DNA of 64,000 nucleotides from Geomonas subterranea (GTDB lineage Bacteria; Desulfobacterota; Desulfuromonadia; Geobacterales; Geobacteraceae). Location of the stretch: positions 4,456,501-4,520,500 of the forward strand of contig NZ_CP077683.1 of the NCBI RefSeq assembly GCF_019063845.1, written 5' to 3'. Below the pieces are notes generated by a model. That model was not told the DNA's origin. It did not search any database and worked only from the letters and a program-made list of their open reading frames with translations. A program made the translations under genes and the position numbers. Shown piece after piece: positions 51,891-62,023 of the stretch (the stretch's first letter is position 1; every line of letters begins with the position of its first letter).

Positions 51891-53130
51891 GGGGCTCGCG
51901 GCCGCTTTCGACCTCGGTACCACCACCATAGCCGCGTCGCTTGTCGAACCGGCCACCGGAACGCGCCTGGCCGTGACCGGCGCCATGAACCCCCAGCGTC
52001 GCTGGGGATCCGACGTACTGGCCCGCCTCACCGCCGGGGGGGATCCCGAAACCTTACGCGCCATGCAGGCCGCCCTGTCCGCCGAGATGGAACGCATGAC
52101 CGGCGAGCTGTTGGACCGGGCAGGGGCGTCGCCGGCGGATCTCGCGCAGGTGGCGATCGCCGGCAACCCGTCCATGGAAACCATCGCCCTGGCCCTGCCG
52201 GTCGAGTCGCTGGCCCATCCCCCGTTTCGTCCCCTCTTTTCCGCAGGAAAAGTAACAACCACCCTTGATCTAGGCTGGAGCCGTGCGTATCCTTGCTACC
52301 TCTTGCCGCTTCCGGGCGGTTTCGTCGGCGGCGACCTGCTCGCCTTTCTCTTCGGCATGACAGAGACGCCCACAGCCGGGACCCTCTTTCTGGACGTCGG
52401 GACCAACGCCGAGATCGCCCTTTTTGACGGCGAGCGTTACCTCGCCACCTCGGCCGCCGCCGGTCCCGCCTTCGAAGGGGGCAACCTTAAGTGCGGCATG
52501 GCCGCTCTCCCCGGTGCCGTGAGCGCCGTCCAAATAAAAGGGGACAGGCTACTTTTAACCACCATCGCCGGCGCCCCGCCGCGCGGCATCTGCGGGTCGG
52601 GTGTCCTGGAAACGGTGGCCGCCCTCCTGGAAGAAGGGATCGTCGAGCCGACCGGTCGCCTCGTTCCCGCTGTAGAGATCGATTCCAACCTGGGGACCCG
52701 GGTGCAGGAGGTGAACGGAGTCCCCGCCTTCGTGCTGCACCGGGACGCGAAAGGCCTCGTCTACCTCGACCAGGAGGACATCCGGGCGCTGCAACTCGCC
52801 AAGGGGGCGATGCGCGGTGGCATGGAGATCCTGCTGGAGAAGGCGAACCTCACGCAGGACGATGTTGCACGGGTGGTGCTGACCGGTTCCTTCGGGGCCG
52901 TGCTGTCGCCGGATGTGCTAAAAAAGGTTGGAATTTTCAACGAAAAAATGGTAAGAATCACCGGATTTATCAAGGAGGGGGCGTTGGCCGGCGTGGAGCG
53001 TGTACTGCTCACCGAGGACGGCCGCGAACAGATGGAGGCCCTGGCCCAACAGGTCCGTGTCATCCCCCTTTCCGGCACACCGCTCTTCGAAAAGCACTTC
53101 CTGGCGCATATAGATTTCCCGAAACCCTAA
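51862..53130 (+). CDS. RACo-like ASKHA ATPase (DUF4445 family), lacking the N-terminal ferredoxin domain
   Basis: 422 residues with ASKHA-type phosphate loops: [14 protein letters not shown] near the start, [14 protein letters not shown] (~180), GPAFEGGN and VLTGSFG. It continues with [14 protein letters not shown] and RPLFSAGK, matching the C-terminal region of reductive activators of corrinoid proteins (RACo). Those use ATP to drive electrons onto inactive Co(II) corrinoid. The usual N-terminal [2Fe-2S] ferredoxin domain is absent, so electrons would come from another protein. TTG starts at 51862 or 51877 both overlap selD. Within residues ~225-232 the DNA is a 24-base family C repeat encoding IKGDRLLL. 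B12-type radical SAM enzymes elsewhere in the window are conceivable clients. Confidence 0.82.
   Translation: MGEAPLSSSKGLAAAFDLGTTTIAASLVEPATGTRLAVTGAMNPQRRWGSDVLARLTAGGDPETLRAMQAALSAEMERMTGELLDRAGASPADLAQVAIAGNPSMETIALALPVESLAHPPFRPLFSAGKVTTTLDLGWSRAYPCYLLPLPGGFVGGDLLAFLFGMTETPTAGTLFLDVGTNAEIALFDGERYLATSAAAGPAFEGGNLKCGMAALPGAVSAVQIKGDRLLLTTIAGAPPRGICGSGVLETVAALLEEGIVEPTGRLVPAVEIDSNLGTRVQEVNGVPAFVLHRDAKGLVYLDQEDIRALQLAKGAMRGGMEILLEKANLTQDDVARVVLTGSFGAVLSPDVLKKVGIFNEKMVRITGFIKEGALAGVERVLLTEDGREQMEALAQQVRVIPLSGTPLFEKHFLAHIDFPKP
52533..52556. repeat. Half of a family C REP element inside coding sequence
   Basis: Identical over 24 bases to 37862-37885 and in frame, encoding IKGDRLLL where relatives have similar residues before [12 protein letters not shown]. 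The right arm of the hairpin is absent. Confidence 0.85.
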
Positions 53131-53132
53131 CA

Positions 53133-53222
53133 CTTTAGCCACGGAGAAAATCTGAGGACATCTGAGCAAGCCTGAACCGCTTCTGAAGGTTTACTCGGAC
53201 TTCCTCCGATTTTCTCCGTGGT
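53133..53222. repeat. Family B inverted repeat pair upstream of purH
   Basis: Direct copy at ~53137-53171 (AGCCACGGAGAAAATCTGAG) and reversed copy at ~53192-53222. Together they form a hairpin that ends ~20 bases before the purH ribosome site. Confidence 0.85.
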
Positions 53223-53250
53223 AATTTTGGTTCTAAAAAAGGAGCGAGCA

Positions 53251-54813
53251 ATGGCAAAGATTGGGCGCGCGCTGGTAAGCGTGTCGGAGAAGACTGGAGT
53301 GGTGGAATTTTCGCGGACGTTGGCTGGCTACGGCGTGGAGATCCTCTCCACCGGCGGCACCGCGAAGCTGCTGCGTGAGGCAGGCATCCCGGTGAAGGAC
53401 GTCTCCGAGTTCACCGGTTTCCCCGAGATGCTGGACGGCAGGGTCAAGACGCTGCACCCGAAGGTGCACGGCGGCATCCTCGGCATGAGGGAGAACCCGG
53501 CGCACGTGGCCAAGATGCAGGAGCACGGCATCGAGCCGATCGACATGGTGGTGGTCAACCTCTACCCGTTCGAGGCGACCGTGGCCAAGGAAGACTGCAC
53601 CATGGAAGACGCCATCGAGAACATCGACATCGGCGGCCCGACCATGCTCCGCTCCGCCGCCAAGAACAACCGCGACGTAACCGTCATCGTCGACCACGTC
53701 GACTACCAGCTGGTGCTGGACGAGATGAAGGCCAGCGGCGGCAGCGTCTCCCGTGAGACCAACTTCCGCCTCGCCGTCAAGGTGTACCAGCATACCGCGG
53801 CTTACGACGGCGCCATCTCCAACTGGCTGGGCGCCCGCACCGGCGAAGGCGTCGCCAAGTACCCGGACACCCTGACGCTGCAGTACCAGCTGGCCCAGGG
53901 GATGCGCTACGGCGAGAACCCGCACCAGTCCGGCGCATTTTACGTCGAGAAGGGGGGCAAGGAGGCATCCATCTCCACCGCCCGCCAGATCCAGGGGAAG
54001 GAGCTCTCCTACAACAACATCGGCGACACCGACGCGGCACTCGAGTGCGTGAAGCAGTTCGACCAGCCCGCCTGCGTCATCGTGAAGCACGCCAATCCCT
54101 GCGGCGTCGCGGTTGCCGGCAACATCATGGAAGCCTACGACCTCGCCTACAAGACCGACCCCGAGTCCGCCTTCGGGGGGATCATCGCCTTTAACCGCGA
54201 GCTCGACGAGTCCACCGCGCGCGCCATCGTTGAGCGCCAGTTCGTCGAGGTGATCATCGCTCCCAAGGTCACCGAGGCCGCCAGCGAGATCGTCGCCGCC
54301 AAGAAGAACGTCCGCCTCATGGAGTGCGGCTTCTGGCCCGAGCAGCCCGCGGCGCGCTATGACTTCAAACGCGTGAACGGCGGCATGCTGGTGCAGGACG
54401 CCGACCTCGAGCTCTTCAGCGAACTCAAGGTGGTGACCAAACGCGCACCGACCGACCAGGAAATGGAGGACCTCCTCTTCACCTGGCGCGTCGCCAAGTT
54501 CGTGAAATCCAACGCCATCGTCTACGGCCGCAGCAACTCCACCGTCGGCGTAGGCGCCGGCCAGATGAGCCGCGTCAACTCGGCCCGCATCGCCGCCATC
54601 AAGGCCGAGCACGCCGGGATCCCGGTCCAGGGCGCCGTCATGGCCTCCGACGCCTTCTTCCCGTTCCGTGACGGTCTGGACAACGCCGCCAGCGTCGGCG
54701 TCACCGCCGTGATCCAGCCGGGCGGCTCCATGCGCGACGCCGAAGTTATCGCCGCCGCCGACGAACACAACATCGCCATGGTCTTCACCGGGATGAGGCA
54801 CTTCAGGCACTAA
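53251..54813 (+). CDS. purH: Bifunctional AICAR transformylase / IMP cyclohydrolase
   Basis: 520 residues. The N-terminal cyclohydrolase (MGS-like) domain has [48 protein letters not shown] and NLYPFEATV. The C-terminal transformylase has [81 protein letters not shown] and [15 protein letters not shown]. It catalyses the last two steps of IMP synthesis. The ATG at 53251 has AAAGGAGCGAGC upstream; an earlier GTG at 53218 falls in repeat DNA. Confidence 0.97.
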   Translation: MAKIGRALVSVSEKTGVVEFSRTLAGYGVEILSTGGTAKLLREAGIPVKDVSEFTGFPEMLDGRVKTLHPKVHGGILGMRENPAHVAKMQEHGIEPIDMVVVNLYPFEATVAKEDCTMEDAIENIDIGGPTMLRSAAKNNRDVTVIVDHVDYQLVLDEMKASGGSVSRETNFRLAVKVYQHTAAYDGAISNWLGARTGEGVAKYPDTLTLQYQLAQGMRYGENPHQSGAFYVEKGGKEASISTARQIQGKELSYNNIGDTDAALECVKQFDQPACVIVKHANPCGVAVAGNIMEAYDLAYKTDPESAFGGIIAFNRELDESTARAIVERQFVEVIIAPKVTEAASEIVAAKKNVRLMECGFWPEQPAARYDFKRVNGGMLVQDADLELFSELKVVTKRAPTDQEMEDLLFTWRVAKFVKSNAIVYGRSNSTVGVGAGQMSRVNSARIAAIKAEHAGIPVQGAVMASDAFFPFRDGLDNAASVGVTAVIQPGGSMRDAEVIAAADEHNIAMVFTGMRHFRH

Positions 54814-54825
54814 AAAACGAACCGT

Positions 54826-56214
<1,389 letters not shown>

Positions 56215-56229
56215 ATCCAAACCCCAAAC

Positions 56230-56440
56230 CATTAGCCACGGAGAAAATCGGAGAACTTCGGAGAAAACCTAAAGCAATTGCCGCCGGGAAAATACAAGCA
56301 GGTCCGAGAGACCCAAAGCCTTTGGGTTTAAAACCAAAAGCAGTGGTTGTCTCAGATTTCCTCAGATGTGCACCGTGGCTAATTGGTTCGTTTTTGCCGT
56401 TCTCGGATTTCCTCAGATTTTCTCCGTGGCTAATGGTTTT
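56230..56440. repeat. Family B repeats upstream of purE
   Basis: One direct copy at ~56234-56269 and two reversed copies at ~56346-56384 and ~56402-56440, occupying the 249-base gap between purD and purE. Confidence 0.85.
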
Positions 56441-56463
56441 ATCTTTTTTTAAGGAGAATTTTC

Positions 56464-56970
56464 ATGTCCAATCCGACCGTTTTGATTCTGATGGGAAGCG
56501 ACTCCGACCTGACCACCATGGAGGAGACGGCCAGGGTTCTTACCGCTTTCGGTGTCCCCTACGACATGCACGTTTCCTCGGCACACCGCTCGCCCGCCAA
56601 GACCTCCAAACTCACCCGCGAGGCTGAAGGGCGGGGCATCCAGGTCATCATCGCAGCAGCCGGCATGGCCGCGCACCTGGCCGGCGTGGTCGCCGCCGAG
56701 ACGCCGCTGCCGGTCATCGCCGTCCCCATGCCGGGGGGGGCGCTCAACGGCGTAGACGCCCTCTACGCCATGGTGCAGATGCCCGGCGGAATGCCGGTCG
56801 CCACCATGGCCATCGGCAAGGCGGGGGCCAAAAACGCCGGGCTCCTCGCGGTGCAGATGCTCTCCCTGGCCAATCCCGACCTGAGGGCGAAGTTCATCGC
56901 CTACAAGGCGCAGATGGCTGAAGAGGTGGAGCAAAAGGACGCCGCCCTGCAGGCTGCGAGGCAGGGCTGA
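56464..56970 (+). CDS. purE: N5-carboxyaminoimidazole ribonucleotide mutase PurE (class I)
   Basis: 168 residues. LILMGSDSDLTTMEE, HVSSAHRSPAKT with the catalytic SAHR, IAAAGMAAHLAGVVA and PVIAVPMPGGALNGVDALYAMVQMPGGMPVATMAIG match class I PurE. It moves the carboxylate of N5-CAIR to give CAIR in purine synthesis. A purK gene is not in the window. The ATG at 56464 follows AAGGAGAATTTTC. The C-terminal extension ends AALQAARQG. Confidence 0.96.
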   Translation: MSNPTVLILMGSDSDLTTMEETARVLTAFGVPYDMHVSSAHRSPAKTSKLTREAEGRGIQVIIAAAGMAAHLAGVVAAETPLPVIAVPMPGGALNGVDALYAMVQMPGGMPVATMAIGKAGAKNAGLLAVQMLSLANPDLRAKFIAYKAQMAEEVEQKDAALQAARQG

Positions 56971-56993
56971 TGCCGCTTATGCGGTGATTTTGC

Positions 56994-57022
56994 TTGACAA
57001 TGAGGCCTGGTTTGTATACCTT
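56994..57022 (+). promoter_or_regulatory. Candidate sigma-70 promoter of the ppc-type gene
   Basis: Perfect -35 TTGACA at 56994-56999. A -10 is less certain: TATACC at 57015 (15-base spacer) or TACCTT at 57017 (17-base spacer). It lies between purE and the cytochrome c7 gene. Confidence 0.5.
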
Positions 57023-57062
57023 CGGCCCGTTTTCAGATCCAAAAATAATGGAGGGAACACTC

Positions 57063-57332
57063 ATGAAGAAGATTTTCGCTGCAGTAGCTCTGACCCTCGC
57101 CCTTGCCGTTACCGCAATGGCCGCTGACTCCGTCGTTTACCCGGCTAAGAACGGCAACGTCACCTTCAATCACAAGGCTCACCAGGGCAAGAACGAGTGC
57201 AAGGTGTGCCACGGTGACGGCGCTCCGGCCAAGATCGCCATCAACAAGGAAGCAGCCCACGGCAAGGCTTGCAAAGAGTGCCACGCTGCCAAAGGCGGCC
57301 CGACCAAATGTGGTGACTGCCACAAGAAGTAA
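57063..57332 (+). CDS. Triheme cytochrome c7, PpcA family
   Basis: 89 residues with signal peptide KKIFAAVALTLALAVTAMA and cleavage before ADSVVYPAKNGNVTF. The mature ~69-residue protein has three CX2CH motifs (CKVCH, CKECH, CGDCH), FNHKAHQ with distal His, and the ending GPTKCGDCHKK, all as in PpcA-type proteins. These are abundant periplasmic electron carriers between inner-membrane quinol oxidation and outer-membrane conduits. Own promoter and a strong terminator make it a single-gene unit. The ATG at 57063 follows GGAGGGAAC. Confidence 0.95.
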   Translation: MKKIFAAVALTLALAVTAMAADSVVYPAKNGNVTFNHKAHQGKNECKVCHGDGAPAKIAINKEAAHGKACKECHAAKGGPTKCGDCHKK

Positions 57333-57362
57333 TCTCCCATAGGGAATCAAATTGCAGTCTTA

Positions 57363-57396
57363 GGGGTAACGGGTTCGCCTGTTACCCCTTTTTTTT
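57363..57396 (+). terminator. Rho-independent terminator after the cytochrome c7 gene
   Basis: GGGGTAACGGG pairs with CCTGTTACCCC around a UUCG tetraloop, followed by eight T. It ends 104 bases before resB. Confidence 0.95.
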
Positions 57397-57435
57397 GTTC
57401 CCTTGTGTATTCGTAATTTTTGTTTTGCGCTTATT

Positions 57436-57452
57436 GACAATTTGTCTATAAT
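57436..57452 (+). promoter_or_regulatory. Consensus -10 box with overlapping palindrome before resB
   Basis: TATAAT at 57447-57452 is preceded by GACAATTTGTC (57436-57446), a 5-bp dyad that could be a repressor or activator site. No clear -35 is at the right spacing, so an activator may be needed. Confidence 0.45.
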
Positions 57453-57499
57453 GGCAAACCTGCTATGACAGCTGCACATAACCTTACCGGGAGACGGCC

Positions 57500-58861
57500 T
57501 TGACTACGACGAACAAACGAGGATTTGCACAAGAGGTTTGGGATTTTTTCTGTTCCTTGAAACTTTCCATTTTCCTGCTGATCGGCCTGGCGCTGGTATC
57601 GATCATCGGCACGGTTATCCAGCAGGGGCCGCAGCGTGAATACCTGGCGACGCTGTCCGAGACCAAGATCCGGCTCTACAGCGCCCTCGGCTTCTTCGAC
57701 ATGTACCACTCCTGGTGGTTCATCCTCCTTCTGTACCTGCTCACCCTGAACCTGATCTGCTGCTCCATCAAGAGGCTGCCGCGCGTCTGGAAGGTGGTTT
57801 CCGAGCCGGTGCTGGTGATGGACGACAACTTCGAGAAGTCGCTGGCCACCGTGAAGGACCTGAAGCTCAAGGGTTCCAAGGAGGAGCTCAAGACGCGCAT
57901 GGAGGCGTTCCTCCGCGCCGAGTTCGCCGCCCCGGTGATCACCGAGAGCAACGGCGAGTACCACCTCTTCGCCCAGAAGAGCCCCTGGTGCCGTCTCGGC
58001 GTGTACGTGGTGCACCTCTCCATCATCGTCATCTTTATCGGAGCCCTCATCGGCTCCTTCTTCGGCTACAAGGCCTACACCAACATCCCCGAGGGGGGCG
58101 GCGTTTCCCAGGTGCAGACCCAGAGCGGCAAGATGATCCCGCTCGGCTTCGAGGTCCGTTGCGAGAAGTTCTCCGTTGCCTATTACGACACCGGCGCGCC
58201 CAAGGAATTCAAGAGCATCCTCACCGTGGTGGAGAACGGCAAGCCGGTGCCGGGCTTCCAGAGCCGCCCGATCATCGTCAACGACCCGCTCACCTACAAG
58301 GGGATCACCTTCTACCAGTCCAGCTTCGGACAGTCGGACGAGGGCTCGCTCTACCACCTCACTGTGCGTGACCGCAAAGGCGGCGCTCCGGTCCGTCTGG
58401 ACGCCCGACAGGGCGAGCGCGTCGCACTGCCCGGTGGCGCCTTCCTCTCCGTCATGGAAGCGACCATGGACGTCCGTCCCTTCATGAGGGGCTTCGACGG
58501 CCCGGGCGCGCAGGTCGAGTTCACCCCGGCCGGCGGCAACCCGCAGCCGTTCGTGGTCCTCTCCGGGAAGTACGAGTCCTTCAACGCCCAGCACGGCGGC
58601 GACCTTCTGATCACCTTCGACGGTATGGACCAGAAGTTCTACACCGGTCTGCAGGTGGCGCACGACCCGGGCGTCTGGGTGGTATGGTTCGGCTGCTTCC
58701 TGATGGTGGTTGGCATCTGCATGGCGTTCTTCATGTCCCACAAGCGGGTGTGGGCGCGCGTTACCGATTCCGGGGTCACCCTGGGCGGTTCCGCAAGCAA
58801 GAACCCGGCAGGCTTTGAGATCTGTTTTGACGACCTGGTCGAGAAAATCGGCAAGGCTTAA
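57500..58861 (+). CDS. resB: Cytochrome c biogenesis protein ResB (set 2)
   Basis: 453 residues. Helices are LKLSIFLLIGLALVSIIGTVIQQG (~18-40), WWFILLLYLLTLNLICCSI (~70-90), and VYVVHLSIIVIFIGALIGSFFGY. A large extracytoplasmic domain with KGITFYQSSFG follows, then the typical end HDPGVWVVWFGCFLMVVGICMAFFMSHKRVW. It is longer and closer to the classical ResB form than the copy at 32385. The start is a TTG at 57500 giving TTTNKRGFAQEVWDFF, after CGGGAGACGG. The CcsB gene follows 69 bases later. Confidence 0.93.
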   Translation: MTTTNKRGFAQEVWDFFCSLKLSIFLLIGLALVSIIGTVIQQGPQREYLATLSETKIRLYSALGFFDMYHSWWFILLLYLLTLNLICCSIKRLPRVWKVVSEPVLVMDDNFEKSLATVKDLKLKGSKEELKTRMEAFLRAEFAAPVITESNGEYHLFAQKSPWCRLGVYVVHLSIIVIFIGALIGSFFGYKAYTNIPEGGGVSQVQTQSGKMIPLGFEVRCEKFSVAYYDTGAPKEFKSILTVVENGKPVPGFQSRPIIVNDPLTYKGITFYQSSFGQSDEGSLYHLTVRDRKGGAPVRLDARQGERVALPGGAFLSVMEATMDVRPFMRGFDGPGAQVEFTPAGGNPQPFVVLSGKYESFNAQHGGDLLITFDGMDQKFYTGLQVAHDPGVWVVWFGCFLMVVGICMAFFMSHKRVWARVTDSGVTLGGSASKNPAGFEICFDDLVEKIGKA

Positions 58862-58930
58862 AGGATAACAACCATAACTGGGGCTAGCCCCATCGCCGCT
58901 CTAACTGAACGACCGGAGGGTAATATCGAT

Positions 58931-59779
58931 ATGTCCAGTTCCATGCTTTTCAATGTGACCATGGTTCTTTACATGGTCTCCACCTGCATATTCTTCGCAT
59001 TCCTCGCCTCGCGCAACAAGGCCGTGGGGCTTGCCGGTACCTATGCCGCTTTGTTCGGCTTCCTGGTCCAGACCGCGGCCATCGGCCTGCGCTGGAAAGA
59101 GTCCTACGACCAGGGGCACGGCCATGCGCCGCTCTCCAACCTGTTCGAGTCGGTGGTCTTCTTCTCCTGGACCATCGTCATGATCTTCCTCATCATCGAC
59201 TTCAAGTACAAGTACCGCGCCATCGGTTTCTTCGTCATCCCGTTCGCGCTGTTCGGCATGGCATGGGCGCAGCTTGGCCTGGACAGCGGCATCGAGCCGC
59301 TGGTTCCCGCTCTGCAGAGTAACTGGCTCATGTACCACGTCATCACCTGCTTCCTGGGCTATGCCGCCTTCGCGGTCGCCTGCGGCATCTCGATCATGTA
59401 CCTGATCCGCGAGTCCATGGAGAAGGGGGGCGGCAACGCCCAGGCCGGTGGTCTTCTCTCCATGTTCCCGTCCATCAGGATCCTGGACGACCTGAACTAC
59501 AAGGCGATCATGATCGGCTTCCCGCTGCTGTCGCTCGGCATCATCACCGGCGCCGCCTGGGCCAACTACGCCTGGGGCACCTACTGGAGCTGGGACCCGA
59601 AAGAGACCTGGTCTCTTATCGTCTGGTTCGTCTACGCGGCCTTCCTCCATGCCCGCATCACCCGCGGCTGGGTCGGGCGCAGGGCGGCCATCCTCTCGGT
59701 GATCGGCTTCGCGGCCACCATCTTCTGCTACCTGGGGGTAAACCTCTTCCTTTCCGGCCTGCACAGCTACGGGAAGTAG
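58931..59779 (+). CDS. ccsB: Cytochrome c biogenesis protein CcsB/CcsA (set 2)
   Basis: 282 residues with eight or so helices. The haem-handling loop is YWSWDPKETWSLIVW, the standard WWD form (the copy at 36472 reads YWNWDPVEVWSLISW). His residues appear in MYHVITCFLGYAAF and AAFLHARI. Pairs with ResB at 57500. The multiheme gene at 59805 follows 25 bases later, so this operon carries its own client. The start ATG at 58931 is preceded by CCGGAGGGTAATATCG. Confidence 0.95.
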   Translation: MSSSMLFNVTMVLYMVSTCIFFAFLASRNKAVGLAGTYAALFGFLVQTAAIGLRWKESYDQGHGHAPLSNLFESVVFFSWTIVMIFLIIDFKYKYRAIGFFVIPFALFGMAWAQLGLDSGIEPLVPALQSNWLMYHVITCFLGYAAFAVACGISIMYLIRESMEKGGGNAQAGGLLSMFPSIRILDDLNYKAIMIGFPLLSLGIITGAAWANYAWGTYWSWDPKETWSLIVWFVYAAFLHARITRGWVGRRAAILSVIGFAATIFCYLGVNLFLSGLHSYGK

Positions 59780-59804
59780 TTTTCCAGGATAGGTAATCCG
59801 ATCG

Positions 59805-60806
59805 ATGCGACACTCCCACGTGGCATATCTTTTGGCAGTAGCTTTGTATCTGCTCTGCGTCGGCGTCACCCTCACTCCGGGTGACGCCCTCGCGGAGCCG
59901 TTCAAGTGCAGCATCTGCCACAAGGATCTGATCCGTGGGAGTGTTCCGCATAAGCCGGTTGCATCCGGCCGGTGCCTGGACTGTCACCAGCAGTTCAACG
60001 ACAACCATCCGCTGGGCAAGGACAGCATGGGGTTCAAGGTCCCGAAGGACAAACTCTGCGCGACCTGCCACGGGCACCTGGTCCAGAAGCCGGTGCTGCA
60101 CAAGCCGGTCGGCCTTGGCCAATGCACCAACTGCCACATGGCCCACAGCGCGGAAGTGAAGTCGCTTTTGAAGGATCCCTCCCCCGCGCTCTGTTTCCGC
60201 TGCCATCCAAAGGATCATTTCACAGGAGCCTTCACGCACAAGCCGGTAGCCGACGGTGATTGCCTCGCCTGCCACGACGCGCACCAGTCCGAAAGCAAGT
60301 CCCTGTTGCGTAAGCCAGGCTCCGAGCTCTGCTTCATGTGCCACGACAGAAAGCTCGCCATGGGCAAGTCCGTGCACCAGCCGGTGCGCAACGGCGACTG
60401 CGTCAACTGCCACCAGATCCACGGCGGCCCCTACCGGAAGCTCCTGAAAGACGACTACCCGACCGTCCTGTACAAACCGTTCAGCTACGACGCGTTCCCG
60501 ATCTGCTTCCGCTGCCATGATCCCAAACTCGCCTCGGCGGAAACGACCGACCGGTTCACCAAGTTCAGAAACGGCGAGCGCAACCTGCACGCGGTGCACG
60601 TCAACAAGACCAAGGCGCGCTCCTGCAGGATGTGCCACAACCCTCATGCCGAGCAGCAGGAGCGCCTGATCTATCCGAAGGCGGAAGGGTTCGGAACCTG
60701 GGAAATCCCGATCCGTTTCGACGCCACCGCAACCGGCGGCGGCTGTTCCGTCGGGTGCCACAGGACCTTGCGCTACGACAGGGTGAAAGCCATTGAACAG
60801 CAGTAG
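59805..60806 (+). CDS. Multiheme cytochrome c, doubled CXXCH family, ten CX2CH plus one CX3CH
   Basis: 333 residues with a signal peptide (VAYLLAVALYLLCVGVTLTPGDALA). Haem motifs: CSICH, CLDCH, CATCH, CTNCH, CFRCH, CLACH, CFMCH, CVNCH, CFRCH, CRMCH, and a final CSVGCHR (CX3CH). They come in pairs separated by a repeating HKPV/HQPV..G.C..CH pattern, typical of doubled CXXCH motif proteins. The distal His is probably in those HKPV/HQPV segments. It is the last gene of the resB-ccsB operon and likely periplasmic or outer-membrane-attached. The CX3CH at the end matches the unusual motif seen in the giant cytochromes. Confidence 0.93.
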   Translation: MRHSHVAYLLAVALYLLCVGVTLTPGDALAEPFKCSICHKDLIRGSVPHKPVASGRCLDCHQQFNDNHPLGKDSMGFKVPKDKLCATCHGHLVQKPVLHKPVGLGQCTNCHMAHSAEVKSLLKDPSPALCFRCHPKDHFTGAFTHKPVADGDCLACHDAHQSESKSLLRKPGSELCFMCHDRKLAMGKSVHQPVRNGDCVNCHQIHGGPYRKLLKDDYPTVLYKPFSYDAFPICFRCHDPKLASAETTDRFTKFRNGERNLHAVHVNKTKARSCRMCHNPHAEQQERLIYPKAEGFGTWEIPIRFDATATGGGCSVGCHRTLRYDRVKAIEQQ

Positions 60807-60869
60807 CCACCCCCCGACGCTTCCCCACCCAGGTCACGCCGCCTCCCCTGCAGACGCACAGGTCCCCTG

Positions 60870-61853
60870 ATGCTGCCCAAATTTTCCGTAATAATTCCGG
60901 TGAAGCCCGGCGGAGAAGTGCGCGCCCTTGCGGCGATCTCGCAGGCGACCTACCCCGGCGACCTCTTCGAGGTGCTGGTCGCCTACGGCTGCCAGCCGAG
61001 CGTGCAGAGGAACACGGCGGCGCGCGAGGCACAAGGCGAAATCCTCTATTTTCTGGATGATGACTCCGGCGTGGCGCCCGACTTTCTGGACAGGGCTGCC
61101 GGGCATTACCAGGATCCAAACGTGGCCGCCGCCGGTGGGCCGTCGCTTACCCCCGCGACCGACTCGCCCCTGCAGCGTGCCATAGGGATCGCCTTCGCCT
61201 CCGCGGCGGGTGGCGGCGGCGTCCGCAACCGGTACCGGAAGTCCGGTGCGGCACGGCACAGCAGCGACAGCGAGTTGATCCTGTGCAACCTGAGTTTCCG
61301 TCGCGAGATCTTCCTGGCGCACGAGGGGCTGGACGAGCGGCTGTACCCTAACGAGGAAAACGAGCTGATGGACCGGCTGCAGCGGGAGGGGCATCTCCTG
61401 GTGCACGACCCGGAACTGGCGGTACAGCGAAGCCAGCGCCGCACCTACCGCGCCTATGTTCGCCAGATGTACGGCTACGGGCGCGGGCGCGGCGAGCAGA
61501 CCCTGATCGCAGGGACCCTTAAACCGGTCACGCTGGCGCCTTCGCTGCTTTTGCTCTACGCGCTGCTGGTGCCATTGTTGGGTGTCCCGCTTTTGAACCT
61601 GCCGCTGTGGGCCTATTTCGGCGTCGTGCTGCTGGCGTCGCTGCAAGGGACGCTTGTTGGAAAGGATCTCGCCCTTTTGCCGAGGCTTTTGCTGGTGTAC
61701 CCGACGCTGCACCTGGTGTACGGTGCCGGTGTCATCCGCGGTCTGATCAGACCCCGCTACCGCGGCGGCAGGAAGGCCCACTGGGAAGTCGAAGTGCGGC
61801 GGGTGAAACCTTTTGGTGAAGCGCAGATGAGCTGTAGCGAAAACATGCAATGA
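60870..61853 (+). CDS. Family 2 glycosyltransferase with C-terminal membrane helices
   Basis: 327 residues. The GT-A fold starts FSVIIPVKPGGEVRALAAI. Nucleotide-sugar binding DDD is in ILYFLDDDSGVAPDFLD, followed by AAAGGPSLTP, LILCNLSFRREIF, ENELMDRL (acid/base region) and QMYGYGRGRGEQT. Helices at ~220-275 (LLLLYALLVPLLGVPLL, AYFGVVLLASLQG) anchor it in the membrane. It resembles GT2 enzymes of surface polysaccharide synthesis. The sugar is unknown. First gene of the glycosyltransferase run that continues past the window. Confidence 0.88.
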   Translation: MLPKFSVIIPVKPGGEVRALAAISQATYPGDLFEVLVAYGCQPSVQRNTAAREAQGEILYFLDDDSGVAPDFLDRAAGHYQDPNVAAAGGPSLTPATDSPLQRAIGIAFASAAGGGGVRNRYRKSGAARHSSDSELILCNLSFRREIFLAHEGLDERLYPNEENELMDRLQREGHLLVHDPELAVQRSQRRTYRAYVRQMYGYGRGRGEQTLIAGTLKPVTLAPSLLLLYALLVPLLGVPLLNLPLWAYFGVVLLASLQGTLVGKDLALLPRLLLVYPTLHLVYGAGVIRGLIRPRYRGGRKAHWEVEVRRVKPFGEAQMSCSENMQ

Positions 61854-61880
61854 ATTGACCTTCAGCAGAGTCTCCGCTGG

Positions 61881-61980
61881 TTCCCTCTCCCCGCGGGAGA
61901 GGGTGCCCGAAGGGCGGGTGAGGGAAGGGCGTATCAGCTGGTACCCCTCACCCCGACCCTCTCCCGAAGGGCGAGGGGGG
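61881..61980. repeat. GC-rich CCCTCTCCC repeats between glycosyltransferase genes
   Basis: Two units: CCCTCTCCCCGCGGGAGAGGG with a following GCCCGAAGGGC (61881-61932), and CCCTCACCCCGACCCTCTCC (61955-61980). The same family occurs at 740 and 39352. Confidence 0.65.
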
Positions 61981-62023
61981 AGACGGATGCGATGTCTGAT
62001 GGCGTTAACATAGAACGTAGAAC

